Assembly (NCBI GenBank): GCA_937921995.1 | Contig: CAKZVF010000292.1 | Coordinates: 1 to 36,968, forward strand | From: an uncultured Pirellulaceae bacterium | GTDB taxonomy: Bacteria > Planctomycetota > Planctomycetia > Pirellulales > Pirellulaceae | Direction: 5' to 3' | Length of the DNA: 36,968 bases | In this document: positions 16,593 through 24,710 of the stretch, piece by piece | Position numbering within the stretch: the first letter of the stretch is position 1 | How the letters are laid out: each line of letters begins with the position of its first letter | Program-made: the position numbers and the translations under genes | Notes under the pieces: generated by a model | What the model was told of the DNA's origin: nothing | Database searches by the model: none | What the model saw: only the letters and a program-made list of their open reading frames with translations

Positions 16593-19500
16593 TTACAGCT
16601 GAATATCGGTTTGAGTTTTTTCGGTGTACAAACCCGGTTCGTCAATGCCGTCTCCGTCAAAATCTCCAACAACAGGTTTGTCAGACGCGCCGCCAAGTTC
16701 AAACGTTTTGTCAGTGGCAGTAAGTTCTCGATTCCCGTCGGTGTCGATCAGCCATTTACCGCTGCGGTAGACAGCGATCTCTTCGATGCCATCGCCGTTG
16801 AAGTCGCCGACCAAGGGGGTGTCGCCGGCGCGTCCGAAGTCAAACGTTTCGTCTTCGTGATCAAATCGACCGTCACCATTGACGTCGACCTCCCAATGTC
16901 CGTCTACAAATTTGCCAATGGATCGAATGCCGTTTCCATTCCAATCGCCTGTGACGGGCATGATCGTTCCTTCTTCGATGCCGAAAACGTGATCGACAAC
17001 GTCGGAACGGTCTTGGCCGTAGCTGGATAGTTTCATGATCCGTGCGCCACTGGCTCCATCATCGTCCGCCGGTGGCACATTTTTGGGACGCGTGACAAGA
17101 TCGTTGTCAGGGTTTGGTAAACCTGGTTCACGGTCAATTGCCTCTTCGTCGCGTTGCCACATCGGTCCAAAAATACCGATGTCATCTTTGCCGTCACCGT
17201 CCCAGTCGCCCACAACCGGACGATCTTCGACGTCGCCCAGTTTTGCGAAGAGATCTTCCTGATCCCAGCGGCCGTTATGATTGATGTCGATCAACCAGTA
17301 ACCGTCCTTGAAGACCGCCATCTCGTCAATGCCGTCGCCATCAAAATCGCCAGCCAGTGGTGTCCCGCCCAGCATGCCGAAGGTTGATTGTTTGGAGGCA
17401 ACGGTGATGTTACTGTCCTCGTCCATCGAAGTGAATGTCCAGACCGCTTGATTCATGTCGAAACGATTCCAATCAGTTGAATCAATATGGCCTGCTTGAT
17501 GCCAGATCGAATCCGCCGCTCCGTCGCCGCCGTAGGCACGCGGCTGTCCCGCGTTGATCACGCTAAGGTGCCAAGTGTACGGATCGTCGGGAGTCGCAGC
17601 CTGTTGGTTCTGGAATGATCCGCCCCGGGCTGTGCCGACGAACTGAGTGAACGCACTTGGCTCAGATCCCATCAGCCCACCATGGCCGGTGATGCCTGGG
17701 CGAGGCGTGATCGGATTGTTGAGAGGTGCTGGATCGGGCGGTGTTGGAGGATTGATGGTTGGCGGAGTAACTTCGACCGGTGGAAGCACGCTGACGGATA
17801 CTTCGGTGAAGTTGTTCAACTGAGAGATGCCACCGTTTTCAACTTGAATCCCAGCCACAACATCCTGCAGCTGCACGTCAGAGAAGACGCGTGTCAGCGA
17901 CGCGATGGCGACGCTTACTTCTGAATCGTTGTTGAATGTCGCTCCGGTCGTGGTGCCGACGACGTCGTTTGCGTCGGTGAATCCATCTGGCTGAGTCTCT
18001 AACACGACATAACTTCCCGCTTGCAGGCCCGTGAACCAGTATTCGCCATTGGCCATGGTTTCAACCCAAACCGGTGCATTGGGATCAGAAGCGTCAATGT
18101 GTGGATACTCATCGGCGTCGACTTCGCTGATCGTGACGGGACGCGGAGCAATTTCACCTTCGTCGCCAACGGTAGGGTCAATGAAGTAATACAACTCCAT
18201 CCGGACACCTTCGATCGGCGTGTCGACACCTTCCTGATAGACACTGTCGCGCTGGTCACGATAGTTAGTCGGCAAAGTTCCGTCTTCGGTTTCAAATGCC
18301 GGGCCGTCTTCCCACACGCGTCCGTGAATCTCAGCGGCGTCGTGTTCGCAGAAGTTGTATTGAGTCAGTTTTTGTCCGGATTCTATAGAGATGTTCTCGA
18401 TCAAGTTCTCGGAAGCATCACCGCCACCATCACCGACATTTTCGCCACCTGTGAAAAAGCCATCGGGCTGAGTTTGGCGGATGGAATAGTCGCCAGGAAC
18501 AAGTCCTTTGAAACTGTAAGATCCGTCTTGGGCAGTGGTCGTTGTCGCCAATACGTTCCCGTCGGCGTCCAGCAACTCCATCGTTACGCCTGCCAGCGGT
18601 CGGTCCGCTGGGGTCGTGCCAAACACGCAGTCGCCATCGTTGTCGACGTGGACAAATCCCGAGATCTCTGCCAACTTCAATTCGCCAAAGTTGTACTCGA
18701 CGCCTTCATCGCCGCCATCCAAAATGATAACGCAGAATTCGTCGTTGCCATGTTCGCCGTTGGTGACACCATCAACGGTGCCGACGGTGTCTTTGCCGTC
18801 GTCGAAGTCATCGGGTTGCTGTTCACGAATTTTGTATTCGCCCGGTGCAAGCCCATCAAAGCAATAGTCGCCGTTGGCGTCGGTCGTTGTTTCGGCGATG
18901 ACATTCCCATCGACATCAAACAACTGAATGACAACCCCTTCGATGCCTTCTTCGCCAGCGTCTTGCACGCCGTTATCGTTGCGGTCGTGGTAAACGGTTC
19001 CTTTAATCGACGCCGGTTCCACCTCGCAGAAGTTGTAGTTGACGCCTTCATCGCCAGAACCCAGCACTACTTGGTTAAAGCGGTCGTTGGTGCTTGAGCC
19101 TACGGCCGCTCCCCCGACAGTTCCCACGACATCACCACCGTCGATGTAGTCGCCTGGTTGGATTTGCGCGATCGAGTAGGTGCCCGGTGCCAAGTCATCG
19201 AATTCATACTTGCCGGTTGCGTCGGTTTGCGTTTCGGCCACTAAAGATCCACTTTCGTCAAACAATTGAATGGTTACACCCTCAATTGGTTGGAAGTCAG
19301 GATCGTCGGGGGACAGTTTCGACTGCCCGGGAGTGTCAACGCTGACGTAACCACTGACCGAAGCGGGTTTGAGTTCGCCGAAGTTGTATTCGACGCCGTC
19401 ATCGCCAGCACAAAGTTCGACTTGTGTGAACCGATCGTTTGATCTTTCACCGTTGACTTCGCCAAGCACGTTGCCGGTGGAGTCTTTGCCGTCAATGAAG

Positions 19501-20939
19501 TCTGCCAAAGGGTCGGCACCATCGGGATAGTTGTTGATCTCGACGATTTCGTAGATTCCCGGCGGAAGCGCTTCGACGCAGTATTGACCATTTTCATCGG
19601 TACGCACAAAGATCGGATCGGTATCGGCGAAAGGATCGTCGGTGACGCCCGGTTTCGCACCGACGCGGGTCACCTGAATCAGCACGTTGGCGATTCCCTC
19701 TTCGTTGGCGTCGAACACGCCGTCGTTATCTTCATCGTGCCAAACGTTTCCTTTGAGCGTCGCCGGTCTTACTTCTTTGAAGTCGTTGTTTGCGGCGACT
19801 GTGTTGCCCAGCGGGATCTCTATCTGGCTGATGATGTTGCCTTCTCCGTTGGCATCATCGCGCACCGTTCCGCCTTCAGTACCGGCGACAGCACCCGTGT
19901 CCAAGTAACCATCGGGCTGCGTTTGGACCAGTTGATAGGTGCCGGGCTTGAGGCCAAGGTCCAATCCAAATTCGTAGTCGCCGTTTTCGTCGGTGACGGT
20001 AGAGGCGACCGTTTCGTATTGGCCTGTTGCTTCGTTGAGCAACTGTAGGTCTATATTGACGCCCGAAATTCCTTCTTCGGTGCCATCGTGGATACAGTCA
20101 AGATCTTCGTCATGGAAAACAGTTCCCGAAATTGCGATCGGTTTTTCCACCAGCTCATAAGCATCGACAGCACCAGCGGTCCGGTCTTCGAGGTTTAATT
20201 CATTATCGCGTGTCAAATCCAACAGCCCGCCGGAAATGGATTCGCCTTCGCTCAGAATATCGTCGTACTCATCGTAAAACAGGCCTTCGTTTTGGGTCTG
20301 TTCAAAGCCGTCAATCAGCGTCGTGTCGACCGAAACGTCCAGCCCTTCAAATGTGTAGTGCTGGTCAACGAAGGTTGCCGTGAAAAGGCTACTTTCGAAT
20401 TCGACGCCTGACGCGATGCGGTCGTTGCGGCGCCCTTCCACTTCATCCACGTCGATCGTGAAAGCCAAAACATCGCCGGCGACGAAGTTGTCGACTTCGA
20501 CGGTCAGCGTCAGCCCATCGGCAGACACGACAGCGGAGGTAATGTCTGATGCGACGATGCCAGAACTATTGGCAGCGTCGAAGCGGAAGCCATGGAATTC
20601 TGCGGTGCCCGGGTCCGCAGAATCAGCGTCGAAGAACATGTCGCCATCGTTGAGCGTACCCGAGAGGTCTTGGTCGCCGCTGATGACGAATTGAGCCAAT
20701 TCGGTGGTTTCGGATCCGCCTTCGTAGGTTACTTCAAAGTGATCAGGTAGACTGTCGCCGCCTTCATCGCCTTCGAGATAGGTCACACCCGCGACGACCG
20801 GGTCGGCCGAAAGAACCTTGCGTTCCTCCATCGCTTCGAAGTGGCACCGGCGCAGCGTCGCTTGCTTAATGATTTTGTCAGCCTGAGCATTTTTTTCTTT
20901 GCCCAAGATACGATTCGAGATGTTATTGATAAGGCCCAA
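16593..20939 (-). CDS. SdrD_B-repeat surface protein with FG-GAP/VCBS-like C-terminus
   Basis: This encodes 1448 residues. The N-terminus carries a LEPR-like motif, FEAMEERKVLSAD (residues 34-46), after a basic amphipathic stretch, with no classical signal peptide. A cohesin- or cadherin-like region (about 50-200) precedes six SdrD_B-type Ca-binding Ig-like modules between about residues 266 and 1005. Each opens with a strand such as SIKGTVYHDRNDNGVQD, then GVxIQLFD, then TDANGDYCFDGLAPGEY, and ends with DGKDTVGT-like text. A proline-rich linker (PPTINPPTPPDPAP, about 1055) leads to a C-terminal set of at least five GDFDGDGIDE-type repeats (about 1190-1448), typical of FG-GAP/VCBS or calcium-binding beta-propellers. 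A surface adhesin or structural role is inferred. The start codon is TTG, decided by a GGAGG ribosome-binding site 7 bases upstream. The gene lies 59 bp behind the WD40 gene. Confidence 0.88.
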   Translation of the reverse strand: MGLINNISNRILGKEKNAQADKIIKQATLRRCHFEAMEERKVLSADPVVAGVTYLEGDEGGDSLPDHFEVTYEGGSETTELAQFVISGDQDLSGTLNDGDMFFDADSADPGTAEFHGFRFDAANSSGIVASDITSAVVSADGLTLTVEVDNFVAGDVLAFTIDVDEVEGRRNDRIASGVEFESSLFTATFVDQHYTFEGLDVSVDTTLIDGFEQTQNEGLFYDEYDDILSEGESISGGLLDLTRDNELNLEDRTAGAVDAYELVEKPIAISGTVFHDEDLDCIHDGTEEGISGVNIDLQLLNEATGQYETVASTVTDENGDYEFGLDLGLKPGTYQLVQTQPDGYLDTGAVAGTEGGTVRDDANGEGNIISQIEIPLGNTVAANNDFKEVRPATLKGNVWHDEDNDGVFDANEEGIANVLIQVTRVGAKPGVTDDPFADTDPIFVRTDENGQYCVEALPPGIYEIVEINNYPDGADPLADFIDGKDSTGNVLGEVNGERSNDRFTQVELCAGDDGVEYNFGELKPASVSGYVSVDTPGQSKLSPDDPDFQPIEGVTIQLFDESGSLVAETQTDATGKYEFDDLAPGTYSIAQIQPGDYIDGGDVVGTVGGAAVGSSTNDRFNQVVLGSGDEGVNYNFCEVEPASIKGTVYHDRNDNGVQDAGEEGIEGVVIQLFDVDGNVIAETTTDANGDYCFDGLAPGEYKIREQQPDDFDDGKDTVGTVDGVTNGEHGNDEFCVIILDGGDEGVEYNFGELKLAEISGFVHVDNDGDCVFGTTPADRPLAGVTMELLDADGNVLATTTTAQDGSYSFKGLVPGDYSIRQTQPDGFFTGGENVGDGGGDASENLIENISIESGQKLTQYNFCEHDAAEIHGRVWEDGPAFETEDGTLPTNYRDQRDSVYQEGVDTPIEGVRMELYYFIDPTVGDEGEIAPRPVTISEVDADEYPHIDASDPNAPVWVETMANGEYWFTGLQAGSYVVLETQPDGFTDANDVVGTTTGATFNNDSEVSVAIASLTRVFSDVQLQDVVAGIQVENGGISQLNNFTEVSVSVLPPVEVTPPTINPPTPPDPAPLNNPITPRPGITGHGGLMGSEPSAFTQFVGTARGGSFQNQQAATPDDPYTWHLSVINAGQPRAYGGDGAADSIWHQAGHIDSTDWNRFDMNQAVWTFTSMDEDSNITVASKQSTFGMLGGTPLAGDFDGDGIDEMAVFKDGYWLIDINHNGRWDQEDLFAKLGDVEDRPVVGDWDGDGKDDIGIFGPMWQRDEEAIDREPGLPNPDNDLVTRPKNVPPADDDGASGARIMKLSSYGQDRSDVVDHVFGIEEGTIMPVTGDWNGNGIRSIGKFVDGHWEVDVNGDGRFDHEDETFDFGRAGDTPLVGDFNGDGIEEIAVYRSGKWLIDTDGNRELTATDKTFELGGASDKPVVGDFDGDGIDEPGLYTEKTQTDIQL

Positions 20940-20946
20940 CTCTCTA

Positions 20947-20951
20947 CCTCC
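20947..20951 (-). promoter_or_regulatory. Ribosome-binding site fixing the TTG start
   Basis: GGAGG on the minus strand is separated by TAGAGAG (7 bases) from the TTG at 20939-20937. No in-frame ATG or GTG lies nearby; the ATG at 20953-20951 is in another frame and opens only a 67-residue shadow. Spacing and strength make TTG the credible start of the 1448-residue protein. Confidence 0.75.
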
Positions 20952-20998
20952 ATGTGAAAGAGCGTGGTGATTCGAACAGACAGCAACGCAGCTTGAGA

Positions 20999-22072
20999 CT
21001 ATTTAACGGCCGTTGGGTTCCATCCCGCTGGCAGCTTCGTGTGACGATCTTCACCGACTGGCAATTTCATTGCCGACGAATCCATCTCGGTTCTCCAAAT
21101 TCGTACCGAAGCATCGTAGCTTCCCGATACGAGCATGTTTTCTTTTGCGTCCAGACACGACACGGTGCCGGTATGTCCCGTCAGAGAACCCAGAGCCGCC
21201 ATGGCGCTGGTGTTCCAGATGTGGATATGATTGTCGCTTCCGCCGGTGGCGAAGAAGCCGCGATCAATGATCTGCGTCGCAAAGAGTTTTGCACCCAATC
21301 GCTGAGTTTCTTTGGCTGCGTCGGGATCGCGTGGGTCTGTCAATTTGATGACTTGGTCTTCGCCAGCGCTAAGAATTTGATCGTTGGCGGTGAAAGCGAT
21401 TGACCTGACGCGCTGGCGATGCTTTTTATAGGTGGCAATCTCATTCATGCCGTCAGTCAACCAGACTTTGATTTTTCCACTGCGACCACCGACGGCGATC
21501 ATTTGGTCATCCGCTGAAAAGGCAACGCAGCGATTGTCGGTGCAGTCACAGTTCTGTTCAGCGATCCGCTGACCCGTCTTTGCATCGTAGATTCGCAGTT
21601 TACGCTCGAACCCTACGGTCGCCAGTTTTGAACCATCGTTGGAGTATGCGAGGGCGATGATGGCTTCGGGGTGGCGTTTTTCGATGACCGGGTGAGCAAT
21701 ATCGTCGACGTCGGTGATGATGAGTTTCCGATCATTTCCCGCGGTCGCCAAACGTTTTCCATCAGGTGAGAACTGAGACGCGCGGACCCAATCTTGGTGG
21801 TGCTTGCTGTGCTGAGTGATCTTTTTTTGCAGCAGGTCGTAGATGCAAACGTAGTGGTCGTCGCCCACGATGGCCAATAGGTCTCCGGTTTTCTGCAGCG
21901 CGACGCCCGTAACGACCGGGCGGCGATGTGATTTGGTATGAGCAACGGTTTCGATGGTGTCGCAGTACCAGTTGAGGTTGCGACCTACCGCGTCGGCGCG
22001 ACCTTTGCGTGTTAAGACTGCGGCGGTGGTCAGGCCGGCAGCAGTAGCAAGAAATTGACGGCGTTGGATCAT
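20999..22072 (-). CDS. Tat-exported WD40 repeat protein
   Basis: This encodes 357 residues. It starts with a Tat-like signal, QRRQFLATAAGLTTAAVL at residues 3-20. The remainder is a beta-propeller of about seven WD40-type repeats, recognisable from units such as VRASQFSPDGKRLATAGNDR, IALAYSNDGSKLATVGFERK, RCVAFSADDQMIAVGGRSGK, VRSIAFTANDQILSAGED and HTGTVSCLDAKENMLVSGSY. WD40 propellers are binding scaffolds without catalytic activity of their own. A strong AGGAGG ribosome-binding site lies 10 bases upstream (22083-22088). It is followed after 59 bp by the giant SdrD_B gene on the same strand, with no terminator seen between them, so the two may form an operon and the propeller may act on or near the surface protein; that link is inferred. 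The protein looks complete. Confidence 0.92.
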   Translation of the reverse strand: MIQRRQFLATAAGLTTAAVLTRKGRADAVGRNLNWYCDTIETVAHTKSHRRPVVTGVALQKTGDLLAIVGDDHYVCIYDLLQKKITQHSKHHQDWVRASQFSPDGKRLATAGNDRKLIITDVDDIAHPVIEKRHPEAIIALAYSNDGSKLATVGFERKLRIYDAKTGQRIAEQNCDCTDNRCVAFSADDQMIAVGGRSGKIKVWLTDGMNEIATYKKHRQRVRSIAFTANDQILSAGEDQVIKLTDPRDPDAAKETQRLGAKLFATQIIDRGFFATGGSDNHIHIWNTSAMAALGSLTGHTGTVSCLDAKENMLVSGSYDASVRIWRTEMDSSAMKLPVGEDRHTKLPAGWNPTAVK

Positions 22073-22426
22073 GGGTTTTGTTCCTCCTGAACATTAGATC
22101 GACGCATCAAAGAAGTAGCGCGTTGGATCTATTTCAATGCATGGAACATCGGATTGACGCACTCATCATCGCCACCCAAAACCCGCCGGCTCGCCATTGT
22201 GACAAGAAGAAGCGGAGTAAATGGTGCAGGCGTCGGTTGCTAGCGGCCGTCAGGGTTTACCGCGCTTGCCTGAGTCGAATTGCGGGGCCGCGATTGATTT
22301 TGGCGGCTGGTTGGAAGCGTTCGTGGCCGGATGCGGCAATGAAGTTAGGCGCATGAAAAAGGCCGCTCAGGAAAAACCTGAGCGGCCAATCGTTTCAATC
22401 AGCGATCGAATTTTCGCAGAGCCCGT
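22073..22426. other. Intergenic region between two minus-strand genes
   Basis: This 354-bp region holds, from right to left, the terminator of the double-domain dockerin-like gene and then the presumed promoter and the ribosome-binding site (22083-22088) of the WD40 gene. A 92-residue plus-strand frame here (22078-22356) lacks a ribosome-binding site and any family resemblance and is not annotated. Confidence 0.55.
22356..22387 (-). terminator. Strong intrinsic terminator of the double-domain dockerin-like gene
   Basis: A perfect 11-bp GC-rich stem (22361-22371 and 22377-22387, core GGCCGCTCAGG) with a 5-base A loop is followed on the minus strand by TTTTT (22356-22360). It lies 40 bp past the stop codon at 22427. 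Confidence 0.92.
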
Positions 22427-24154
22427 TTATTGCGTGCTAAGGATGACAATGAATGGCTGAATGTCCAAGAAGTCAACCGAGCCGTTGCCATCAATATCTG
22501 CTTGCGCGAGATACATGTTGTTTGACAGGAGAGCAATGAATGGCTGGATGTCTAAAAAGTTCACCACTCCGTTCAAGTCGGCATCTCCAAGCAGGACGGT
22601 GGAATCTGTGTCGTAGGTATAAACTGTCGCCAGTTCAAAACCTTTCAGATTGAAGCTTGAGGTTCCAACATCTGCGGTCAACGTCGATTGTTGCAGCAGC
22701 GAGAATCCCGGAAACCGCGCCGTCGCGGCGAAGTTGTTGTTGATGGCAACGTTACTTGCCAGCGTTCCGGTCGCAAGTCCAAAGCCGACCGAACCGGTTC
22801 CGTTACTTAGGACGGCTCCGGTTGTGCCTTCTGGGAAGTTGTTCGACCGGAAGTTCGTCAAAGCGACATCGGTAACATCACCTGGAACGAAGGTGGAGCC
22901 ATCAAGGGGTGCTCCGCTGAATACGACGTTTGAGATGGTCGCCGGTGAGAAAACGAGCTGTTCGCCATTGTTGATTGCTTCGTATTGAGCGGCACCGATT
23001 CCGATACCGTTTCCGGTGTTGCCTCCGGATGTTGTCAGCTGGCCATCGGGCGTGCTGATGGTGAAGCTTAGGTCGTAGTTTAACGTGACTCCTTCGGGAA
23101 GCTGGTTGCCGTCGGAGAAGTCGTTTGCGGCGGTCGCATTTCCGACAATTTCGGCCGTACCGCTGACCGTCGTCGTGTTGGCCGCTCCGGCAACAACGGT
23201 GCCAGACAAACCGAACTCGGGGAAGAAGTTGTAAAGAGAACCCGTGTTGGCATCAATCGCTTCAGAGAAGAACGGCGATACCGGCATCGTGCCGTCACCG
23301 ATATTGTGAGAGTAGTTGGTCAGCGCTACCTTTGAATCGGAGTTAGGAGCGGTGAACTCGTAGTTCAAAAAAGTAGTAAACTCGAGGCCCTTTACGTTGA
23401 AGGTTCCTGTTTCTGCAGTCAAAGTGATTGGTACATCCATCAGCATTGCCGGGAATCGCGCTGCTGCTGTGAAGCTGTTGTTCATGATTCCACCACTGAC
23501 AACCGTCCCTGTTGAGGTACCAAATCCAATCGTGTCTGTTCCGTTGTCGAGAATCGCTCCGTTGGAAGCTTCTGCAAAGTTGCCGGCGCGAAACTGAGAA
23601 AGGCCAACACCTGTTACGGTGCCCGGTGTGAATGTTACTCCTGCATCAGTCGGCGTACCTGAAAATGAGACGTTGCTGATCGTAGCAGCGGAAAACTCGA
23701 TGGACTCGCCTGGATCAAACACACCATTAGGCAGAGCGCCTGGAGCAATGCCGTTGCCCGTGTTTCCGTTGGCCGTCACAAGTAACCCGTCGCTTGTAGA
23801 AATGGTAAAACTCAAGTCATACGTAAGCGTAATGCCTTTGGGCAAACGGTTGCCGTCATTGAAATTGGTGAACGCGTTTGAGTTTCCCGCGATGGTCAGC
23901 GTGCCCGAAACGGTAGTCGTGTCGCTGGCCCCCGAAACAATATTCCCCGCCAAACCTGCAGCCGGCGCGAAGTCATAAACGGTACCGTCTGAACCGGTGG
24001 CTTGAGTGAAAAACGGAGAAACGGGTCCGCCGCCGATGTTGTGAGAGAGGCTATTAACGGCCTGAGCTTGTTTTTGTGTTTGAGCGTCCAGTTGGTGACT
24101 GCCAAACGCAAACACGCTGGCCATCAAAACTGCACCAAAATAAATTCTTCGCAT
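22427..24154 (-). CDS. Exported protein: two tandem unknown domains plus dockerin-like tail
   Basis: This encodes 575 residues. A signal peptide covers about residues 1-24 (RRIYFGAVLMASVFAFG, ending at LDA). Two tandem copies of a roughly 235-residue domain follow (about 34-270 and 280-515). The copies align well: SHNIGGGPVSPFFTQA with SHNIGDGTMPVSPFFSEA, LPKGITLTYDLSFTIST with LPEGVTLNYDLSFTIST, and GNTGNGIAPGA with GNTGNGIGIGA. I do not recognise this domain; it looks like an all-beta sandwich. The C-terminal 55 residues are a dockerin-like pair of Ca-binding loops (GDADLNGVVNFLDIQPFI and ADIDGNGSVDFLDIQPFI). The same tail ends two glycan-active proteins nearby, so this may be a non-catalytic partner of that system. 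An AAAGG ribosome-binding site precedes the ATG, and a strong terminator follows. Function is unknown. Confidence 0.82.
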   Translation of the reverse strand: MRRIYFGAVLMASVFAFGSHQLDAQTQKQAQAVNSLSHNIGGGPVSPFFTQATGSDGTVYDFAPAAGLAGNIVSGASDTTTVSGTLTIAGNSNAFTNFNDGNRLPKGITLTYDLSFTISTSDGLLVTANGNTGNGIAPGALPNGVFDPGESIEFSAATISNVSFSGTPTDAGVTFTPGTVTGVGLSQFRAGNFAEASNGAILDNGTDTIGFGTSTGTVVSGGIMNNSFTAAARFPAMLMDVPITLTAETGTFNVKGLEFTTFLNYEFTAPNSDSKVALTNYSHNIGDGTMPVSPFFSEAIDANTGSLYNFFPEFGLSGTVVAGAANTTTVSGTAEIVGNATAANDFSDGNQLPEGVTLNYDLSFTISTPDGQLTTSGGNTGNGIGIGAAQYEAINNGEQLVFSPATISNVVFSGAPLDGSTFVPGDVTDVALTNFRSNNFPEGTTGAVLSNGTGSVGFGLATGTLASNVAINNNFAATARFPGFSLLQQSTLTADVGTSSFNLKGFELATVYTYDTDSTVLLGDADLNGVVNFLDIQPFIALLSNNMYLAQADIDGNGSVDFLDIQPFIVILSTQ

Positions 24155-24710
24155 ACTTAACCTTTCACATCCTTAGACGTAATAACGGAGGGGGTGGAAT
24201 GAAAATGGACGGCAGAGTTGCTGGAGTTCCAAAACACAAAAATCTGCTTAGACAGAGCTTAACATAATGAGTTTCAGAATTCCGAAAATACCGTCAAAAA
24301 AAGATTGGCATTAAGTGTCCATTGAACCGTCACGTGGCGATCTTAAGGTAATAGCAATTTTAAGGTAATAGTTAGGGCCACGATTCCCGCAGCTGTATGA
24401 AAGCGGCGTAAAACGGATCAGCAAACGATTCACCAAGGGCCGCAATAGATTACCAATGAAAGGCAAAAGAGGCCGGACACGTGACCCCTACCATTACCGC
24501 AAACCCAAAATGTCATGTGGAACTTAACAACGGTTTACTCTTTCAGTAATCAGCAACAAGACTTGTTTCCCGAAGGATATTTTCATTGGGCGATGTCTTG
24601 TTTTGGGGCGCTGTTCGTTACGTCTACTTTCTTAAAGCGCGATCGTAATGCCCGGTTTCCAACGGTCGCGGATAGCTACTTCTGAAAACGGCTGGCGGGA
24701 ACCGGCCCTG
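24155..24710. other. Intergenic region upstream of the double-domain dockerin-like gene
   Basis: This 556-bp region contains no convincing gene. It should carry the promoter of the minus-strand gene at 24154 and the 3' end of the PL14-like gene. Its only clear structure is a pair of 12-bp direct repeats at 24343-24371, listed separately. No terminator hairpin was found after the stop at 24711. Confidence 0.5.
24343..24371. repeat. Direct repeat TTAAGGTAATAG x2, 17-bp period
   Basis: The exact 12-mer occurs at 24343-24354 and 24360-24371, about 190-215 bp upstream of the start of the gene at 24154. Direct repeats at this kind of spacing can be binding sites for a dimeric regulator. There is no independent support for that here. 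Confidence 0.4.

Noticed and set aside
16575..16615. Inverted repeat TTCAGCT/AGCTGAA at the end of the SdrD_B gene as a terminator
   Set aside because: On the gene's strand the second arm is followed by A residues, not T, and the first arm overlaps the coding end, so it does not fit an intrinsic terminator.
18021..19097. Plus-strand open frame of 358 codons
   Set aside because: It is antisense to the SdrD_B modules; the repeated Asp/Gly-rich codons of that gene keep the opposite frame open. No recognisable domain.
16593..20939. Possible CRISPR-like or satellite repeats in the SdrD_B gene
   Set aside because: The periodicity is at protein level, with diverged DNA and about 80-120 codon units, which fits tandem Ig-like modules and not a CRISPR array.
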